NCBI GenBank assembly: GCA_019916065.1 | Contig: CM034237.1 | Coordinates: 25,726,340 to 25,790,339, forward strand | DNA length: 64,000 nt | Reading direction: 5' to 3' | DNA from: Vitellaria paradoxa | Lineage: Eukaryota; Streptophyta; Magnoliopsida; Ericales; Sapotaceae | Shown: positions 59,490 through 64,000 of the stretch, one piece after another | Layout of the letters: each line of letters opens with the position of its first letter | How positions within the stretch are numbered: position 1 is the stretch's first letter | The notes under the pieces: model-generated | What the model saw: only the letters and a program-made list of their open reading frames with translations | Told to the model about the DNA's origin: nothing | Databases searched by the model: none | Made by a program: the position numbers and the translations under genes

Positions 59490-62055
59490 CTCTTGCTACT
59501 TGTTTTTTTCTTCAACTTTGACTTCTGTTGTGGACCATTCTTGCAAGACCTAACATTATGGCCTTTAGACAAACAACGTGGATAGACCATAAATCTATGC
59601 TTTCCTGACACTCTGTGTAAATTTGTTGGCTCATCCAGATCTCTTCTCCTTATCTTGCGTGGTTTGCGGCCTGTTTCCTCACATAAGGAAGGGAGATCGG
59701 CTCCATTCCAGTTTCACACCAAACATACTCCCCAGGCATATGATTAATTATGTATTTGTAGGTGTTCCAGTATACTTTCTTTTGGTAGCATATATGAACA
59801 AACTCCTTCAGAGTTTGTTTGTGCATGTAAATAGCACTGATGGCGTGCTTGCTTAGTATACCTGTGAGGTCCCACAACCTACATCCACATGTCCTTTTTC
59901 CCAAATCAATAGTGTATGTTGTGCTCATGCAGTCAACCTCAAATTTCAATTCACCAGCAAAGAATGGGAAGCAGTTTCTCATAGCCACCTTATTCTTCTC
60001 CAATTTCTCTTGAATCTGAGGACATTGGTCCCCATTATGTTTTTCCATCCCTTGTTTCTTAACTTTTTGAAACCTGCTCATCAACTTTCTCCTAATCCAT
60101 CCTAGCATATTGATAATGGGCTTGTCCCTAGCCTTTAGGATATAGCTATTGAAAGACTTATTCATATTGTTAACAAGGATGTCGAACTTGCACCATGTGT
60201 TAAAATGGGACCTAGTCCATAGTTTGGCATTACTCTTTCATAACCACTCACATGCCTCTTTATCCATGCTAGCCATCTTCTTTATGTGCCTCTGAAACTC
60301 ATTCACAGTTCCTATAGACACTGCCTTCTAAAGACAATCTTTCAACTTCTTGCTTTTGAATTTGTTTTTTAAAAAATTTGCATATATGCGCCTCAAACAA
60401 AACCTATGCTCAGTATTGGGCATCAACTTCGTGAATGTGGCTTCCAGCCCTTTCTGTCTATCTAATATAAATCACCAGCCCATATTCTCAACACCAGCAA
60501 TATCATAAAGAAGTAATTCTAAAAACCAATTCTATGACTCTTTATTCTCGGCCTCAACAATAGCAATTGCGAGTGGGAACATGTTCTCATTTCCATCTCT
60601 ACCAACTGCACTAGGTAGGTACCCCTTACAAACCCCTTTCAAAAAGCATCCATCCAGCCTAATTATAGGTTTGCAACCAGTCAAGAACCTATGCAACTGG
60701 GCATGGTATCTAACATAAATCCTAGAAAAAGTGGGAGATAACTCAACACTTGGTCTCTCAGTCATGATCTTGATCAATGTATGTGGATTATGCACCCTAA
60801 CAATGGATACATATTCTCTAAGCCTAGCATACTGTTGCTTAATGTCCCCTTCCATTGTATCTTTCACCTTTTTCTTAGCTTTGTACAATTGATATTTACT
60901 TACACTAACTACTAAATCCCTATTAACCTCATTCTTAAAAGCTTCAATTCTGATTCTAGGATTATTCCTAAGCTTCTCCAAATACTTGTTAGAGAGATAC
61001 CTAGAGTTTACAAGATGGTTATTGTAGGATCTCCCACAATTGTGTTTTAGCTGTAGTGACTTAATTCGAAATGTTCTCTCACCTTGCATATGTGAAGCAT
61101 GGATATGAAACCCACACTCCATCTTGCAAATGGCTGTCACACTCACAGCTTTGTTTTTCACAAACTTAGGTCATAGCCTTGTCCCACCTGTCACTCTCTC
61201 AATGCTTTCCTAAAGACAAATATTATTAAATCTCACACCAAACTTCAAGTCTGGGTTAGCTATGTCAACATCCTCATTGAACTCCAGAAGATGGACTCTA
61301 TCTTTATCACCATCTAAGTCCCTGGGGGAGTTCAAGTCATTGTCTGTGCTAGGGTTAGAGAACCACTCTTCCTTCTGTCCAGGACACTCCTCAGCTTTCT
61401 GTTGCTGTGGTCCTAGTTAAGTAGGAGTCTCATTATTTTTCTCATAAAAAATGTCATCATTAGTAGCAATTTCTAAGTCTTTTCTTAGCCAACTAAGGTT
61501 GCTACTCTCAGTTGACTCACCATTATCACCAACCCCCTCTGCAGGTTCATAGTCCTCATCATTAAAAGTTGCCTCGTCATTCATACCACTCCCATCAGCT
61601 GGAGAAATCTCTTCAGCTACATAAGTCCCCACTTTCTCTGCTTCACTTTCTACGTCACTCTTAACAGCTGGCCTGGGGCCTTTTATGGCCAAGGGTGCCA
61701 ACCCTTTCAAGGCTGTGCCATCCTACAACACAACATATAATGGCTCAGGATGCTTTACATTGTAAATTACTCTAACAGTTAAAGCATGATAACAACTACA
61801 CATTGCTAAAACATCCCTGTTAGATGAAATCTCTATTAACCCCTTAGTTAACTCCATTCCAAGTATCCTATAATACATCCTACTAGTACGTGGATGTCCT
61901 CTATCCAAACACAAAGACTGCAAATCAATAAAACTCAAAAGATTTGGATCAAACCTCTCTAAATACTCAACTATGCCCCTTCTGTAGATGGTCCCCTATG
62001 GAGTCTCCTAAAAAAGCCTACCATGATGCAGCTTAAGTGTCCTTAAATCAACCAT
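59490..62055 (-). pseudogene. MULE transposase (mudrA-like), ten in-frame stops and one late frameshift
   Basis: ATG 62055 (MVDLRTLKLHHG). Read leftward: N-terminal region (DLQSLCLDRGHPRTSRMYYR), acidic linker (about 61700-61420), DNA-binding region (CKMECGFHIHASHMQGERTF, KHNCGRSY, about 61130-61030), MULE domain with first acidic residue in RLDGCFLKGVCKGYLPSAVG (about 60660) and VEAENKES (about 60560), then SWIM finger CGCRLWDLTGILSKHAISA (about 59880). The third SWIM Cys is replaced by Ser. After a frameshift near 59690 comes a C-terminal CCHC knuckle whose first Cys reads Tyr (YPRCLSKGHNVRSC). Stops at 62008, 61996, 61723, 61417, 61210, 61171, 60532, 60472, 60328 and 60238 keep the same frame and all fit single transitions. 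It would cut and paste the element if intact. Confidence 0.9.
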
Positions 62056-62598
62056 CCTACATGCAACAAAACAAATACCATAAAAAAAAAGCAATTTAAT
62101 TTCCCAAAATCAAGTTATCAATTCTGTAATAAAGTAATTACTATACAAGACAATTTTGACTTCAACACAGGAGATACTCACAGGGGCCCATGTGTTGGTC
62201 ATGTGTCTCCCACAAGGAAGCCCTAATGGACCCATTTTTTATTCAAAGATAAACAACACACACACAGAGGAATATTATATGCTACTTTTCTATTACACAT
62301 GATACACCAATAGAAATAAATACATACTTACCTCTCTTCATTTTTCAGTTGCGGTTGTCCTTGGTCACTGTCAGAGTGCTTCAGAGTTCGTGATCATCGT
62401 TGTCGAGGTTAGAGATCATCGATCATTGAATCAGGCTCCAAATCTATGCTCAGAATCAATTTACTGATCAAATCGTGCTCCAACTAGGGCTTTTTTTGGG
62501 AGACTGTTGTCAACGGAAAGAGGTTGGGAGGGTTTCAAAAAATTGGGAGGTCTTTCATTTATTTACAAAAGGGCAAAAATAACCTTTTCACCACTTAA

Positions 62599-62708
62599 CG
62601 TAACGGCATCTGTTGTGCACAATGTAGGGGGTATTGGTGCTCAATTTTGAAGATGAGGGGTAAAGTGAAAATGGGCCTAAGTACAGGAGGTGTAAAAGCA
62701 AATAACCC
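62599..62708 (-). repeat. MULE right TIR
   Basis: Inverted partner of 57300-57405; transcription of the transposase would start just inside this end. Confidence 0.92.
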
Positions 62709-63048
62709 TATTTTTTATTGATTAATAATTTTGTGTTACAAGATTTTTATACAGAACACTCTTTCTATGAACTTTCTTGGGTTTTTCTCAATTGCCACAC
62801 ACCAAACACTCACATGATCATTTTATTTATCGTTAAGCCTTTGAAGTTACAGACGAATTTGTGTTCAATGCATTAAATGAATTGGCTTAAAGGTCAAGCT
62901 AGTAGTTGTGGTATGGCTCCGTTGGTTGTAGTATGGCTCTGTGTGCTACCCTATTGTGGTGCAGCTCTGGTGCTATTATTTTTCAACAATGGAGGCTTAC
63001 TCCTCTTTGTTTCTTATGCCACTGACTTGGGTGGAAACTTGTTCAACA
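62709..63048 (-). repeat. Copia-B 3' LTR, proximal part
   Basis: Begins TGTTGAACAAG right after the purine tract. It ends here at the MULE target duplication; the distal part lies left of the MULE, before 57299. No second LTR is present for comparison. Confidence 0.65.
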
Positions 63049-63109
63049 TTTTCCCCCCCAACCCAAATGGGTGGATTTCTTGTATAATTTTTAGCTACTA
63101 ATTGAATTT

Positions 63110-64000
63110 TTCAATTTTTTTTTGTTGTAACAACTTTTGTAAAGATGTCAACTAGTTGATTTTCAGTTTTGATAAATTCTAACATAATTTCACGTTTGCT
63201 AACCAAGTCTCTTATGATGGTGTCAAAGTTTTATGTGCTTCAATTTTGTACGGAACACTAGGTTCTTGGTCATGGTTATTGCAAATATGTTGTCACAATG
63301 GATCACTATGGCATGCTGTTGTTCTTGTTACAGGTTAGTGAGAATTCTTCTGGGCCAAATTGTTTTACAAACTGCTCTTTTTTTGAGATGTATTCAGCTT
63401 TTGCTGAGGATAGTTCAACAGTTTTTTTTTTTTTTTTATGTCTCCATGAGATTATGTTTGATCCAAGGTAGAAAATATAAGCTGATGTGCTTTTTTTTTT
63501 TTTTAATCATCTGGCGATCCTACCCAATCACTATCAGTGTAATGCTTGCTTGGTTCATTTATGAATCTTGATAACATACTCACTGAGTGCACAATGTCTA
63601 GCCTTGTGTTTATAAGATACATCAGTGAGTCAATAAGACTTCTATAAGCCCTAAGACATAACTTTTTTTACACCATCATCTTTTTGATACTTTTCATTCT
63701 GAGCTAAGGGAGTGGACACAAGTTTGCATGTGTCCACATGAAACTTCTTCAGCAATCATTCTGAGCTAAGGGAGTGGACCCAAGTTTGCATGTGTCCATA
63801 TGAAACTTCTTCAGCAAATCTTCTGTGTACTTTTCTTGAGAAATAAATATCTCCTCCTTGGACTGGTTCACTTAAATTCCAAGAAAATATTTCTTGCGAC
63901 CCAAGTCTATCATTTTAAAATTTTCCATCATCTTACTTTTAAAGTCCTTTACCACTCATATGATTGTACTCATATAGATTACTTCCTCAACATATAGACA
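63110..64000 (-). pseudogene. Copia-B RT-RNaseH fragment, heavily damaged
   Basis: Read leftward: RT with the catalytic box as YVEE (about 63995-63984) where YVDD is expected, then KSKMMENFKMIDLG, KYFLGI, FISQEKYTEDLLKKFHMDTC (about 63850-63780), RAYRSLIDSLMYLINTRLDI (about 63650-63595), and RNase H with HYTDSDWVGSPDD (about 63545) and LSSAKAEYIS (about 63410). The end has KHIKL and an LVDIFTK-like motif (about 63150). A 62-bp tandem duplication (63695-63818) inserts a repeat of the STPLAQN region. Long A runs (- strand) break the frame near 63500 and 63430, and stops are frequent. The domain order confirms copia. Confidence 0.82.
63695..63818. repeat. 62-bp tandem duplication in copia-B RT
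   Basis: CATTCTGAGCTAAGGGAGTG starts at 63695 and at 63757; the units differ at about two positions. 62 is not a multiple of three, so the duplication also shifts the frame. Confidence 0.93.

Larger units (their letters stand above)
57300..62708 (-). mobile_element. MULE: complete Mutator-like DNA transposon, 5409 bp
   Basis: The TIRs match over about 100 bp: left 57300-57405 (AGGTTAATTACTTTTACACC) and right 62599-62708, which in reverse complement begins GGGTTATTTGCTTTTACACC. A perfect 9-bp target duplication, TATTTTTTA, lies at 57291-57299 and 62709-62717. The - strand carries a mudrA-type transposase (62055-about 59490). Length, TIRs and 9-bp duplication are typical of the superfamily. 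It lies inside a copia LTR. Confidence 0.95.
62709..64000 (-). mobile_element. Copia-B: Ty1/copia relic running off the window, 3' LTR split by the MULE
   Basis: On the - strand, RT and RNase H (64000 to about 63110) lead to a purine tract (GGGTTGGGGGGGAAAA, 63064-63049) and then an LTR starting TGTTGAACAAG at 63048. That LTR continues to 62709, is broken by the MULE, and resumes at 57299. The 5' half of the element lies beyond 64000. Confidence 0.82.

Overview
This is plant nuclear DNA, almost certainly from an angiosperm. It is AT-rich, has GT-AG introns and homopolymer tracts, and is built almost entirely of plant transposable elements: Ty1/copia, Ty3/gypsy (Tat and Athila types), two CACTA elements, a Mutator-like element (MULE) and a probable Helitron. 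The only host-gene material recognised is broken: a MATE/DTX transporter remnant and two 3'-terminal exons of a long-chain acyl-CoA synthetase (LACS8/9 type) carried inside a CACTA element. I found no intact host gene, no rRNA or tRNA gene, and nothing prokaryotic.

Layout. 199-5020 is a full-length copia element on the + strand with unusual TA...TA LTR ends and a TATAC target duplication. 5.0-10 kb is old repeat-derived sequence without recognisable genes. About 10.2-47.35 kb is one Tat-type gypsy element on the + strand: part of its 5' LTR, primer site, gag-protease-RT-RNaseH-second RNaseH, integrase, and a downstream antisense ORF. Two CACTA elements interrupt it. CACTA-1 (11057-29271, duplication GGG) sits just after the primer site. 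CACTA-2 (33825-44688, duplication CTA) sits between the second RNase H and the integrase. CACTA-1 carries the LACS fragment, and the intron of that fragment was in turn invaded by a gag-only Athila-like element on the - strand (20994-27955, duplication AACAC). The gypsy ends abruptly near 47.35 kb against an AT-rich probable Helitron. 51010-54008 holds the MATE remnant (- strand). 55212-56648 is a very large imperfect inverted repeat. 57300-62708 is a complete MULE (9-bp duplication TATTTTTTA) inserted into the 3' LTR of another copia element (- strand) that leaves the window at 64000.

Insertion history read from nesting: gypsy, then CACTA-1 and CACTA-2, then the Athila-like element inside CACTA-1; separately, copia-B, then the MULE. 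Most premature stops in several elements lie where one C-to-T (or G-to-A) change in CAG, CAA, CGA or TGG would create them, while reading frames are kept over kilobases. That pattern fits decay of silenced, cytosine-methylated copies more than random decay.

I do not see a wholly new system. The observations most worth checking are the captured LACS exons, the stop-codon signature, the tandem G-box array in the gypsy LTR, the large inverted repeat, the 202-bp array in CACTA-2, and the altered catalytic residues in both the gypsy RT and the copia-B RT.
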